NCBI GenBank assembly: GCA_016256075.1
Contig: SDVU01000188.1
Coordinates: forward strand, 1 to 18,324
Direction: 5' to 3'
Length of the DNA stretch: 18,324 nt
DNA from: Dictyocoela muelleri
Lineage: Eukaryota > Microsporidia
The position numbers were made by a program, and so were the translations under genes. Every line of letters starts with the position of its first letter. The first letter of the stretch is position 1. This document shows, in pieces, positions 1 through 7,176 of the stretch. Below the pieces are notes generated by a model. It did no database searches. It worked only from the letters and a program-made list of their open reading frames with translations, and was not told where the DNA came from.

Positions 1-146
1 TAGTGGTTTGCGGAGAGTGCTGGTCGATGTGTTGTTCTAGATGGGGGGGTTGGCGGTAGAGTGGGGTAGTTTGGGCATGATCCAATATTTTAAAGTCTAA
101 TCTTCACTTTTAAAAAAAATAAGTTTTGCCGGAAACTAAAATTAAA
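1..146. other. Unassigned left edge, G-rich then AT-rich
   Basis: The first 72 bases are strikingly G-rich on the plus strand, including a run of seven G, in a window that is otherwise overwhelmingly A and T. No frame stays open for more than about 20 codons and I recognise no protein or RNA in it. It may be the end of a feature that lies outside the window. After about base 80 the sequence returns to the AT-rich background. Confidence 0.4.
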
Positions 147-436
147 TAAAACAGCTTACTGTAGACTCTCACCGGAAAGAGCTTAGAAAATGCAGATTAT
201 ATATCTGACTCTAACTGGATTAGTTGACATAAAAAGAGTATTTTTAAAGAAACTTCTGATCTAATACAAGAAATTTTGTATGTCTTTACGATTACCATGA
301 TCATATAAAATCACCTATATTGGATCATTGGCTTCTTAAAAAATACACGTCTCATTGTAAATCAACGAGTTATTTTTTTATTTGCAATCTACATCTCGAA
401 AGCTCTTCTCAGTGAGAGCCCCACTGTGTTGTTTTA
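147..436. mobile_element. Foldback/MITE-like element with about 50-bp imperfect inverted arms
   Basis: The left arm (147-197) and the reverse complement of the right arm (386-436) share TAAAACA, CTCTCAC, AGAGCTT and a closing AGATT in the same order, with small differences between. The core CTCTCACCGGAAAGAGCTT (166-184) matches its partner at about 16 of 19 positions. The 290-bp span has no coding capacity. Long inverted arms around a short AT-rich core are the usual form of a non-autonomous DNA transposon. I could not find a convincing target duplication at the ends, so the family is unassigned and the exact borders are approximate. Confidence 0.5.
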
Positions 437-749
437 CATACCAGGTACCTTAAATGTTAATAACCCAATGTATAAATGCTAAAATTAAATTCAAATTTTC
501 GGAATGCTAATTATATATATTTGACAGATAATATTTTATCTTAAAATATTTTTAATTATCAAGATATAGTAATAATATTTTTTTGATAATTATGTAATTA
601 TATCAATAGTAATTATATCAGACGTCATTTTACCACAACAACGATATTTCTGATTATATTTATTGAATTTAACTTCTTTTTTTCAGTAAAATAAAATTCT
701 AAAAAAGTTAAAATATAAAAAAATCTAGAAAACTTTTAATATCAACGCT
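437..749. other. AT-rich intergenic sequence downstream of the DHS gene
   Basis: This stretch separates the foldback element from the 3' end of the minus-strand deoxyhypusine synthase gene. It is almost wholly A and T, with many stops in all frames. It should contain the 3' untranslated region of that gene, but I see no distinctive signal. Confidence 0.5.
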
Positions 750-1559
750 TTAATCAATCAAAAATCCAGATATTGCAACCAACGGAAAACTAATATTTGG
801 ATCACACTTGACTTTAACTGAAGATGAGTCTGGTACAATCTTACCCCATGATACTGCTTCTTCAATACTTGCACCTGCATCACTGCCATCATATTCAATG
901 GCACTATTCAATAGAACACAGTAATTAAGTCCATTTTTAAATAGATTTGCATTTAAAATATGATGCTTGACAATCCCAGTTCCACAAACAAGTGCACCTG
1001 TTGATTTTTCAAACATCGCTTCGCCATTCATATTGCGAATATCAGAAACTATATCCATTTTATATTTTATAGGAAGTTTTATATTTCCATCAAGAATCGT
1101 TGGACAATATATATTTACAGAATGTTTGTAGGCCTGATGTAAAATTGTATTTTTATTTATAAATCCCCCAATTTTTCTTAAAAATTCAGAGGTTGTGTTA
1201 AAATCAATCTTTTCTAAAATATTATCCGGTACGGAATTAAATTGCGGAATTTTATTTTCATTATTTTTTTCATTGTTATCAAAACATAATTCTGTTTCTA
1301 TTACTCCCGGTGTAGTAACAATAACATGAATCTTTTTTCTTTTAATAAGTTCAATAATTATCGCCTTATTCAGAGGTGATAAAATATTTTCTGTAAAACT
1401 TAAAAATACTTTTGAGTTTTTCATCTTTTTAACTTCAGCAATTGCGTTGTTCAATTTTTCTCCTTCAAACAAACTATTTTCAAAAATGTTGATAATTGGC
1501 CAATTTGAAATAATTTTTTCGAGTTTTTCACGGGTTTCTTCAAAATCATTAAAACTCAT
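750..1559 (-). CDS. Deoxyhypusine synthase, short and divergent
   Basis: Deoxyhypusine synthase (DHS) moves the butylamine part of spermidine onto one lysine of eIF5A, using NAD, in the cytosol. The C-terminal half is unmistakable: VKHH (residues 197-200), EYDGSDAGA (222-230) and EEAVSWGK (233-240). From the human enzyme, as I recall its numbering, His199 equals His288, Asp224 and Asp227 equal Asp313 and Asp316, Glu234 equals Glu323, Trp238 equals Trp327, and Lys240 is the catalytic Lys329. Asn58 matches Asn106. Two features are odd. At 269 residues it is about 100 shorter than the human protein, lacking the N-terminal ball-and-chain region and about 30 residues between the NAD motif and residue 157. 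The usual SLGD after TDG (human Asp243, spermidine binding) reads NIKL here (159-162). The start is the ATG at 1559. No introns are visible. It is either a fast-evolving true DHS or a paralog with altered activity. Confidence 0.9.
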   Translation of the reverse strand: MSFNDFEETREKLEKIISNWPIINIFENSLFEGEKLNNAIAEVKKMKNSKVFLSFTENILSPLNKAIIIELIKRKKIHVIVTTPGVIETELCFDNNEKNNENKIPQFNSVPDNILEKIDFNTTSEFLRKIGGFINKNTILHQAYKHSVNIYCPTILDGNIKLPIKYKMDIVSDIRNMNGEAMFEKSTGALVCGTGIVKHHILNANLFKNGLNYCVLLNSAIEYDGSDAGASIEEAVSWGKIVPDSSSVKVKCDPNISFPLVAISGFLID

Positions 1560-1668
1560 GGATGTGGTAAATTTTAAAAATTTAAAAAAGAAAATTTAAA
1601 TTTTTAATTATGGTTAGTAATTGGTTTTTATAAAAAGAAATTTGTAAAAGCTCTATTTAAATATTAAG
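1560..1668. promoter_or_regulatory. AT-rich upstream region of the DHS gene
   Basis: Read on the minus strand, the leader carries ACCACATCC directly before the ATG and TTTAAATTT-type stretches within about 40 bases. AT-rich AAATTT-like signals near the start codon have been described for microsporidian genes. No perfect CCC triplet is present, unlike the two other starts in this window. The role is inferred only from position and composition. Confidence 0.3.
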
Positions 1669-1676
1669 GCGTAGTT
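1669..1676. repeat. Target-site duplication, left copy (hAT MITE)
   Basis: GCGTAGTT directly precedes the left terminal repeat and recurs exactly at 1993-2000 after the right one. Eight base pairs is the duplication length expected of the hAT superfamily. Confidence 0.85.
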
Positions 1677-1992
1677 CAGGGATCGGCAACTTTTTTATTG
1701 AAAATTGACTCATGATCATAGCAAAAACACAGATGGGTACAAATTATACTAAATAAATAAAAAACACATTTTATGCCCAAAACTATTTGATTCTACATAG
1801 ACTTTGCATAAAATTTCTGGCTTAAATTTGTACATTTTTAACTTTGTAACTAATTAGCAAAAAAAAGAAGCTTTTAAGCGTAGATGATTTTTTAAAAATT
1901 TTTTTAAGTTCAATATTTAAATTTCCCGTAGATAAACCTAAAATGTCTAGCGGATACAATTCACCCTGCAGGTACGCTGTTGGCGACCCTTG
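1677..1992. mobile_element. Non-autonomous hAT transposon (MITE), 316 bp
   Basis: The left end reads CAGGGATCGGCAAC and the reverse complement of the right end reads CAAGGGTCGCCAAC, matching at 11 of 14 positions. Both resemble the CAGRG...CAAC termini of animal-type hAT elements. The element is bounded by a perfect 8-bp target duplication, GCGTAGTT. No open frame of note lies inside, so it must have been moved in trans by a hAT transposase encoded elsewhere. The perfect duplication beside 3 of 14 terminal mismatches suggests a moderately recent insertion. Confidence 0.85.
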
Positions 1993-2000
1993 GCGTAGTT
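1993..2000. repeat. Target-site duplication, right copy (hAT MITE)
   Basis: A second exact GCGTAGTT directly follows the right terminal repeat and pairs with 1669-1676. Confidence 0.85.
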
Positions 2001-2062
2001 TATAAGTGAATTAAAATAAAAGTAATGTTACGAGGTTGTAAATGTGGTGATAAAGAGTTTTA

Positions 2063-2138
2063 TTAATTTTGTTAAAACAAGACACTTAAAAATCATAGTA
2101 TTAATTTTGTTAAAAAAAGGCACCTGAGAATCATAATT
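2063..2138. repeat. 38-bp tandem duplication, two copies
   Basis: TTAATTTTGTTAAAA opens both copies (2063 and 2101) and both end in an AATCATA-type stretch at the same offset. The copies differ at a handful of positions. A small local duplication in non-coding sequence; no function is apparent. Confidence 0.7.
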
Positions 2139-2751
2139 TTATAATTTTTGTTTTCTCTTTGAAAAAAAAACAAACATTTATAGTTTTTATCACGATTTGC
2201 CGCAATTTATACAGAAAGCGCATATTTAAAACTTCGACTTTTTCTAAAAAAGGCATATTCAGGTACCTATTATTGATTTTTGGAATTTATCTTTTTAAGA
2301 GTAAATACTTAAAAAAATTTGTAAAAAATGGATATGTCCTGTTTTGATGCACTGAAAACCGTGTAATTAAAAAAGATGATGAAAAATTTTAATAAAAAAT
2401 CTAACTTTTCATGTTTTGATACATGTATGTTTCAATTTTTAAGAAACTATTTTTCGCTTAAAAAGGCAATTATAAAGATAAAATTACGAATAACTGAGTC
2501 TATAAAAAATAAAAATTATAAGTATTTTATTATTAAATATATGTAATTTACATTTTTTCGTATTCTATTTTAATTATAATTACTTGTTTTAGTATTGACA
2601 ATAAATTTTTTATTTTTAAAATTGTCAGCAGCTAAAACCAAATTCCACCAAAAATGCATTAATAAATTGTTAAAGGGCTTTTTAAATTTTAAAAAAACAA
2701 AAAATATTTGCTAATAATTTGGCGGACAGCCTAAAATACATGGTTTTAGGT
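2139..2751. other. AT-rich intergenic sequence without a recognisable gene
   Basis: This stretch holds only short open frames without credible starts or family resemblance. Homopolymer A and T runs dominate. I see no transposon terminus or RNA gene in it. Confidence 0.5.
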
Positions 2752-3202
2752 CCGAATCTCGCTTTTCCAATATCTCATTTTTCCAAAATCTCACTTTCCC
2801 AAAATCTCACTTCCCAAAATCTCACCAAAAAATGCAAAATTACCCCTTATGACGAATTCGATTTAAATTATAGTAGTAAAAATTTGTGTTGATAACCTAA
2901 ATCTTACTTTCCTAAGATCGCATTTCCTCAAAATCTCACTTGAATACAGAACCTATGGAATAATTACGAAGATTTTACATAAATCATATGGATTTACTTG
3001 AAAGTCTCAAATATGCAATGGAATTTAATATTTAATTTATTTTTGTAGTTTTTTTATTAATTAATTTAATCAGCCAAGAAATACAATATAAATATACACA
3101 TATGAATATCTCAATCAATAAAATTTCAATAATCATATCATTTCTAAAAGGGGTTTAAAATTTTTGCATTTTTGGTTATATTTTGAGAAAGTGAGATGTC
3201 GG
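2752..3202. mobile_element. Foldback element built from 16-bp repeats, about 450 bp
   Basis: On the left, four near-identical 16-bp units of the form ATCTCACTTTCCCAAA run head to tail at 2756-2818, and two more sit at 2901-2932 with a partial unit after each block. On the right (3147-3202), the reverse complement of the arm recurs: AAGGGG, then TTTTTGCATTTTTGG, then TTGAGAAAGTGAGAT, matching the left-hand TTTGGGAAAGTGAGAT type unit and the neighbouring ATGCAAAATTACCCC (2832-2846). Inverted subterminal repeats around a non-coding AT-rich core fit a foldback or MITE-like element. I found no target duplication, so the borders and family are uncertain. Confidence 0.55.
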
Positions 3203-3258
3203 GATGCCACAAAAATACACAGTTAAATTTTAAACTAAAAAATCAATTTTCTTTGTAT

Positions 3259-3531
3259 AAAGTGCGAATAGTCCCCCATTTGAGGGTTTTTATTTTTAAT
3301 TTCGCCACCCCTGTTTCAAATTTCAAACAATAAATAAGTAAAATCGTTAAAAAAAATAATTACCAACAACAACATCACACGCAGAAGGATAGTGATGTTT
3401 TTAGTGTAGGTAATTATATCTTTTTGTTAGTGATTTTGCATATTTCTTTTTATTTTTTTACGTTCCGAATTTTAAAACAGAGGTGGTAGAATTAAAAATA
3501 AACCCCTCGATGGGGACTGTTCGCATTTTAA
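3259..3531. mobile_element. Foldback MITE with about 60-bp inverted termini
   Basis: The left arm begins AAAGTGCGAATAGTCCCC (3260) and the reverse complement of the right arm begins AAAATGCGAACAGTCCCC (3531). The match continues through a GAGGG box, TTTATTTTTAATT, a CCACC box and CTGTTT for about 60 bp at roughly 80 percent identity by eye. Nearer the centre AATAATTACC...AACATCAC (3356-3387) pairs with GTGATGTT...GGTAATTAT (3392-3417), so almost the whole unit could fold into one long hairpin. There is no coding capacity. The outer limits may reach about 3220 and 3550, where ACAG and CTGT face each other. No clear target duplication was found. Confidence 0.7.
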
Positions 3532-3719
3532 GTAAATTTTTTTGTACTGTTATTTTTATAGGAGGACTTTTTAGGATAAAAATGTTGGGTCTTCTATAGA
3601 ATGTTGACCATATTTTTTAACAATGTTGTTAACATTCTAAAGAAAAACACATTAACAACCCTTCATGTTTTTTAAAGCAACAAATAAAATATTTATGTGA
3701 ACTTACAAATTATTAGATT

Positions 3720-4503
3720 TTATGATTGAAAGTAAAATTGGTGATCAAGTTAAAATTTACGAAAAGTGTAATGCAACATAATCTCTCAAGGTTTTTAAAA
3801 GAAGTGAAAATGAAATCATTTGATATAGATGTAATAATTATAAAAGCCAAAAATTGAAGACGATATCTAGCAGTAACTTAAAAATAACGGAATATGTGCA
3901 CATAATTTATTTTTTTATTGAATTATTCAAATTATAAGCAAATTTTCCTCTATTTTAATATCTTTCATGCAAATATACTTACGATTAAAAATAAACTTAA
4001 AGTATGCTATGAAAATTTTTCTAAAAAAGACCGATATTGTTGGGTGGAATTCGGAAAATTTTTGAGGCAGACGAAACTGTTTTAACAAGAAAATGCGTTA
4101 TAAGATATCTTACATCAATTAATCGTGATTATAAAGATACGGTGTGAATATTGGGAGGCGATTGACTCAATCTATAAAACACAGTTTTTGTTAAATAGAG
4201 TAAAAAATCGCCAATCTGATTCTTACTTTGGCCTTATAAAACAACATCGGTGTATGTAGTAAATTACATACGATGGACACTTCATACCCGGCAGTGGCAA
4301 ATAATCTTTGTCTTAATCATGAAATATTGAATCATAGCGAGGGATTTAGTTCTGCTAATGGGACTCATACAAATAATATTGAAGGATTCTTGTCACATTT
4401 AAAATCTTCAATCAGAAAAGAGCGTGGCGTAATGTGAATAAACATTGATAAATTGTACGTCAAAGACGCTTTTAAGAGAAAATTGTTGATGAAAGCAAAT
4501 TAA
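3720..4503 (+). pseudogene. Merlin (IS1016/IS1595-like) transposase relic
   Basis: This is the remains of a DDE transposase that would cut and paste its own element. Recognisable pieces in order are a zinc-finger-like region with YRCNNYK (about 3820), then EADETVLTRK with the first catalytic Asp codon at 4070-4072, then MDTSYPAVANN with the second Asp at 4276-4278, then LNHSEGF and GTHTNNIEGF with the catalytic Glu at 4381-4383, and LKSSIRKE. It ends near FKRKLLMKAN (about 4500). The three catalytic acidic residues survive, but the reading frame is broken by several stops (for example in DTV* near 4146 and VM* near 4436) and at least one frame change. It is inactive. Confidence 0.85.
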
Positions 4504-4572
4504 GTTAGTTTTTTAGTTATTTTTAAAGGAATATTAAAATATTATTTTAATTATTTTTATAAACTTTTAATT

Positions 4573-4591
4573 AATTTATTATTTATATATT
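4573..4591. repeat. Target-site duplication, left copy (truncated SINE)
   Basis: AATTTATTATTTATATATT here and AATATATTATTTATATATT at 4986-5004 match at 18 of 19 positions. The SINE itself may end in AATAT, in which case the true duplication is the last 14 bp, ATTATTTATATATT. Either length is typical of target-primed reverse transcription. Confidence 0.8.
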
Positions 4592-4985
4592 ATCCCGCTG
4601 ACGCCACTCTTTAATAAATAATGAGAAAATGACATTAAGCGCTCATAACTATATAATTATAGTATAATATACAGTTGTTCCAGTGTGCTATAGCTGATTA
4701 AGACTTGGTATAATATGACAATGAAGCCGAAGGGGCTCTCTTGGGTGTGGAGAAGAGTGCGGCGACGCATCTCGGTAAAAAGTAGTGAAAAAAAATAAAA
4801 AATTCATGAAAAGCCACAATTACCTGTATCCTGCCGAGTCATTGATAAAACGAAAATCGCGTACACAACTGGGCTTCTGGTTAGCTTAGGAAGAGACGTA
4901 TTATTGGAACACCAAGAATTAAAGGTCACAGACCACGGTAGGAGACAACTCTCCGGGTTGGCAGCTATGGATGTTGTCAACATGT
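4592..4985 (+). mobile_element. SINE copy 1, 5'-truncated
   Basis: About 394 bp align along their length with the full copy at 12907-13361, at roughly four-fifths identity by eye. Shared stretches include CTGACGCCACTCTTTAATAA, GACGCATCTCG, AATTCATGAAAAGCCA, GCCGAGTCATTGATAAAACG and a 3' end in CATGTAATATA. The 5' end starts within the region that corresponds to the tRNA B box, so the tRNA-like head is missing. It has its own target duplication and sits inside the older Merlin element. 5' truncation with variable-length target duplications is the signature of LINE-mediated retrotransposition. There is no coding capacity. Confidence 0.85.
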
Positions 4986-5004
4986 AATATATTATTTATA
5001 TATT
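4986..5004. repeat. Target-site duplication, right copy (truncated SINE)
   Basis: Pairs with 4573-4591 with one mismatch in 19 positions. It directly follows the SINE 3' end. Confidence 0.8.
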
Positions 5005-5097
5005 TTTTTAAATTTAATATCATTAATGGTATTAATTTTATAAAAATTTTTTTAAAGGTTGCTACCTTTGTATGTGGTCAACATTCTAAAGAAGACC

Positions 5098-5820
5098 TGA
5101 TGTTATTAACATGTGATATGAATATATATTTATCCACAGATCGAGAAAATTTTCTCACCGAAACGGCAAATTTTCCACCCCGGCCCATCAAAATTTCCAC
5201 CACGGAGTAGTGGGTTCCACACCACTGACACATTATACGCAATGTACATAATATGTCTTGTCACATTAGGCTGTTCACATAATATATTTTGATGAATATT
5301 TATTTTTTATTTTTAAAAAAATATTAAAAAAATGTGGTTTACCTAAAAATTAAAATCTATAAATATATTAAAAAAAATATTTATTTAATTGACATAAAAT
5401 TTAAATTTTATTAGAATTTAAAATATATAGAATTACTTTTTAAATTTTTATAAAATTTATGTGTTTTATATTGTCGTGCCCAGACATTTTAGTTGTCGTA
5501 ACCAATTTAGTCTTTACTTTAAATAATAACTTATTAAAATAACAATAATCAAAAAGAAACAGCGAACCACAATTTTAAATAAAAAATGAGAATAATCAAT
5601 TTCTCAAAGAAATTGATTTTTTTTAATGAAATAAATCAAAAGTCTAGAAACTGGAAATTTCTAGAAATTTTAAGCTATAAAAGAAAATACAAACTTGAGG
5701 GGTATGAGAACCAAGACAACCGATCACATTTCCAACCGTTCCAATTCAATAAATTTAGTTAAACAAACTTCACTTTACAATTTTCTTCTTATTAATGGAC
5801 GCGTTCCGCACGAGTCCGGC
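5098..5820. other. Intergenic sequence with small repeats and hairpins
   Basis: I find no gene in these 720 bases. At about 5144-5208 a unit of about 21 bases built on AAATTTTCCACC is repeated three times imperfectly. A perfect 11-bp stem with a 3-base loop lies at 5594-5618 (AATCAATTTCT / AGAAATTGATT) and runs into eight T. A second palindrome, TCTAGAAA...TTTCTAGA, lies at 5643-5665. The rest is AT-rich. Confidence 0.5.
5594..5624. repeat. Perfect 11-bp hairpin followed by a T run
   Basis: AATCAATTTCT (5594-5604) pairs exactly with AGAAATTGATT (5608-5618) around CAA, followed by T up to 5624. It has the shape of a bacterial intrinsic terminator, but in a eukaryotic AT-rich background without an adjacent gene this is more likely chance or an element remnant. 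Confidence 0.45.
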
Positions 5821-5911
5821 AATAAGAAACAAAAAAAATAAAAAATAAGAAACAAAAAAAATAAAAACCCAAAAAAATTAAAAAAATTTAAAAATTTAAA
5901 AAAAAAATAGG
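5821..5911. repeat. Left subterminal repeats of the mariner element
   Basis: AATAAGAAACAAAAAAAATA occurs at 5821 and again, after AAA, at 5844. It is followed by AAAACCCAAAAAAATT and further A-rich sequence. These are inverted relative to the right-hand array, whose reverse complement also alternates AATAAGAAA with CC(CCC)AAAAAA. Confidence 0.6.
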
Positions 5912-5950
5912 AATTAAAAATTTAATTTATTGAATTATAATATCTTCTCT

Positions 5951-6944
5951 TTATGACCTTATAAGATATCCTAACATTTTCCTATAGAAAGCATCGCAAT
6001 TTGCATATGTTATTTCAGAAAATTTAGAACTTATAAGTCCTTTTAACTTAATTTCAGAATCCGCAACCCTTCTAATAACTAAATTTTTACAAATCGAAAA
6101 AACATTCTCAATAGGATTCAGAAAAGGAAAATAAAGAGGTAAATATGGAAATTTTAAATTCAATTCTTCAATAATTTCTCATGGACCACTGTAATGGAGA
6201 ATTCTTGCGTTATCAAGAATAAAGATCATCTTCAATTCCTTTTTAAATAGCAGCTGCTTTAAGATCTACAACACAAAATTTAAAATTTTCACCATTTAAT
6301 GCCCTATCGTGAATTTTATGATAAATCATTCCGTATTTATTCATGGCTGCGACAACTGATATATTTCTGCTCTTTGCAGCTCTAACAGAAACATATGTAG
6401 ACGTTCTTATTTTTGATCTTCCTCTTTTTGGTCTACTCACCACACTAAATCCAACTTCATCAATGAAAATAAAATTTTTATCTGAGTATAAATATTCAAG
6501 ATTTCTAAACTCTGAAGCGTATATTTTTCGTGTTTCTATTGTAGATGGGTCATTCCTACGTTCAGGAACCATTACTGTCGTCTTTAATGTATAGTGAAAA
6601 TCATTTAAAACGCGTTGAATTGTCGATAAAGAAATATTTATCCCAAATTTCTCATAGACTCTAGATTTTAAATCAGAAATTCGAAGCAAGCAATCTTGAT
6701 CTACCCAAGCGATAATTTCATTTTTCTGCAGTTCTGTGAGCTTAGAACGTTTATTTCCACCTCTTGTTTTTATAAAAGACTCACCGGTTTTATTGAACTT
6801 ATCAATGATGCGCCAAACCGTTTTATATTTCAGAGAAAGCGTTCTGGATATTTCAGCAGATGGCTTTCCATTCAAACTTAGATCGATAATCCTATCTCTC
6901 ATTTCTTGTGAGATGGAGGCTTTGCTGATTTTGTTTTCTCTCAT
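5951..6944 (-). pseudogene. Tc1/mariner (IS630-like, DD34E) transposase, lightly damaged
   Basis: This encodes a cut-and-paste transposase of about 330 residues. The first part (233 residues from the ATG at 6944) has two helix-turn-helix domains (residues about 12-55 and 65-120) for binding the element's ends, then the first catalytic Asp162 in FIFIDEVGF and the PKRGRSK motif. The frame then shifts near 6243. The following frame continues with FILDNARILH (second Asp) and YLPLYFPFLNPIENVFS (catalytic Glu). There are 34 residues between second Asp and Glu, which is DD34E spacing. One stop codon lies in this second part, at 6179-6181, where related proteins have Trp. CCC directly precedes the ATG on the coding strand (6945-6947), resembling a microsporidian start signal. 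Several plus-strand open frames here are shadows. Confidence 0.85.
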
Positions 6945-6947
6945 GGG
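6945..6947 (-). promoter_or_regulatory. CCC triplet abutting the transposase start
   Basis: On the coding strand the context is AAACCC followed at once by ATG. CCC-like motifs a few bases before the start have been described for microsporidian genes. The match is short, and its value rests on the extreme AT bias here. Confidence 0.35.
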
Positions 6948-6989
6948 TTTGTGGTTTTTTTATTTTTGAATTTTTAAATTTTTAATTTT

Positions 6990-7156
6990 TCTTTATTTTC
7001 TTAATTTTTTGGTTTTTAATTTCTTAATTTTTGGGGGTTTTTTAATTTCTTATTTTTTTTGGTTTTTTAATTTCTTATTTTTTTTTGGTTTTTTAATTTC
7101 TTATTTTTTGGGGGTTTTTTAATTTCTTATTTTTTTTGGTTTTTTAATTTTTTAAT
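6990..7156. repeat. Right subterminal array of the mariner element, six units of about 25 bp
   Basis: Each unit has a T run, two or five G, TTTTTTAATTTCTTA and another T run. GG and GGGGG forms both occur: unit 2 (about 7034) and unit 5 (about 7110) carry five G, the others two. Such arrays may be repeated transposase-binding sites. Confidence 0.75.
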
Positions 7157-7176
7157 TTGTCAATTTTTTTAAATGT

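Larger units (their letters stand above)
3588..5097 (+). mobile_element. Merlin-superfamily DNA transposon, decayed, with a nested SINE
   Basis: The left terminus GGTCTTCTATAGAATGTTG (3588) is matched in reverse complement by GGTCTTCTTTAGAATGTTG ending the element at 5097; the match runs about 25 bp with two or three differences. GG at the outer end is usual for Merlin. The flanks AAATGTTG (3580-3587) and TGATGTTA (5098-5105) agree at five of eight positions in register, as expected for an old 8-bp target duplication. Inside is a Merlin transposase relic (about 3720-4503). A SINE lies between the transposase relic and the right terminus, which brings the span to 1510 bp; without it and one copy of its target duplication the Merlin itself is about 1.1 kb. 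Confidence 0.8.
5821..7156 (-). mobile_element. Tc1/mariner-type (DD34E) DNA transposon, about 1.3 kb
   Basis: A transposase gene on the minus strand is bracketed by inverted subterminal repeat arrays. On the right, six units of about 25 bp of the form GGTTTTTTAATTTCTTA plus T runs fill 6990-7156. On the left (5821-5911), two units of AATAAGAAACAAAAAAAATA in the opposite orientation are followed by a related A-rich tract. The total of about 1336 bp is typical of Tc1/mariner. TA target sites are expected, but the sequence is so AT-rich that I cannot fix the exact termini. The transposase has only two lesions, so the insertion is probably the youngest complete DNA transposon in the window. Confidence 0.75.

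Noticed and set aside
2159-2347. 62-codon open frame
   Set aside because: No ATG at its beginning, lysine/phenylalanine-rich AT-driven content, no family resemblance.
4971-5210. 79-codon open frame
   Set aside because: It spans the SINE end, the target duplication and the Merlin terminus, so it cannot be a conserved gene.
5594-5624. Bacterial-type intrinsic terminator
   Set aside because: The shape fits, but no adjacent gene uses it and the organism appears eukaryotic.
6343-6969. Three plus-strand open frames opposite the mariner transposase
   Set aside because: Shadows of the minus-strand transposase, which has clear domains and catalytic residues.
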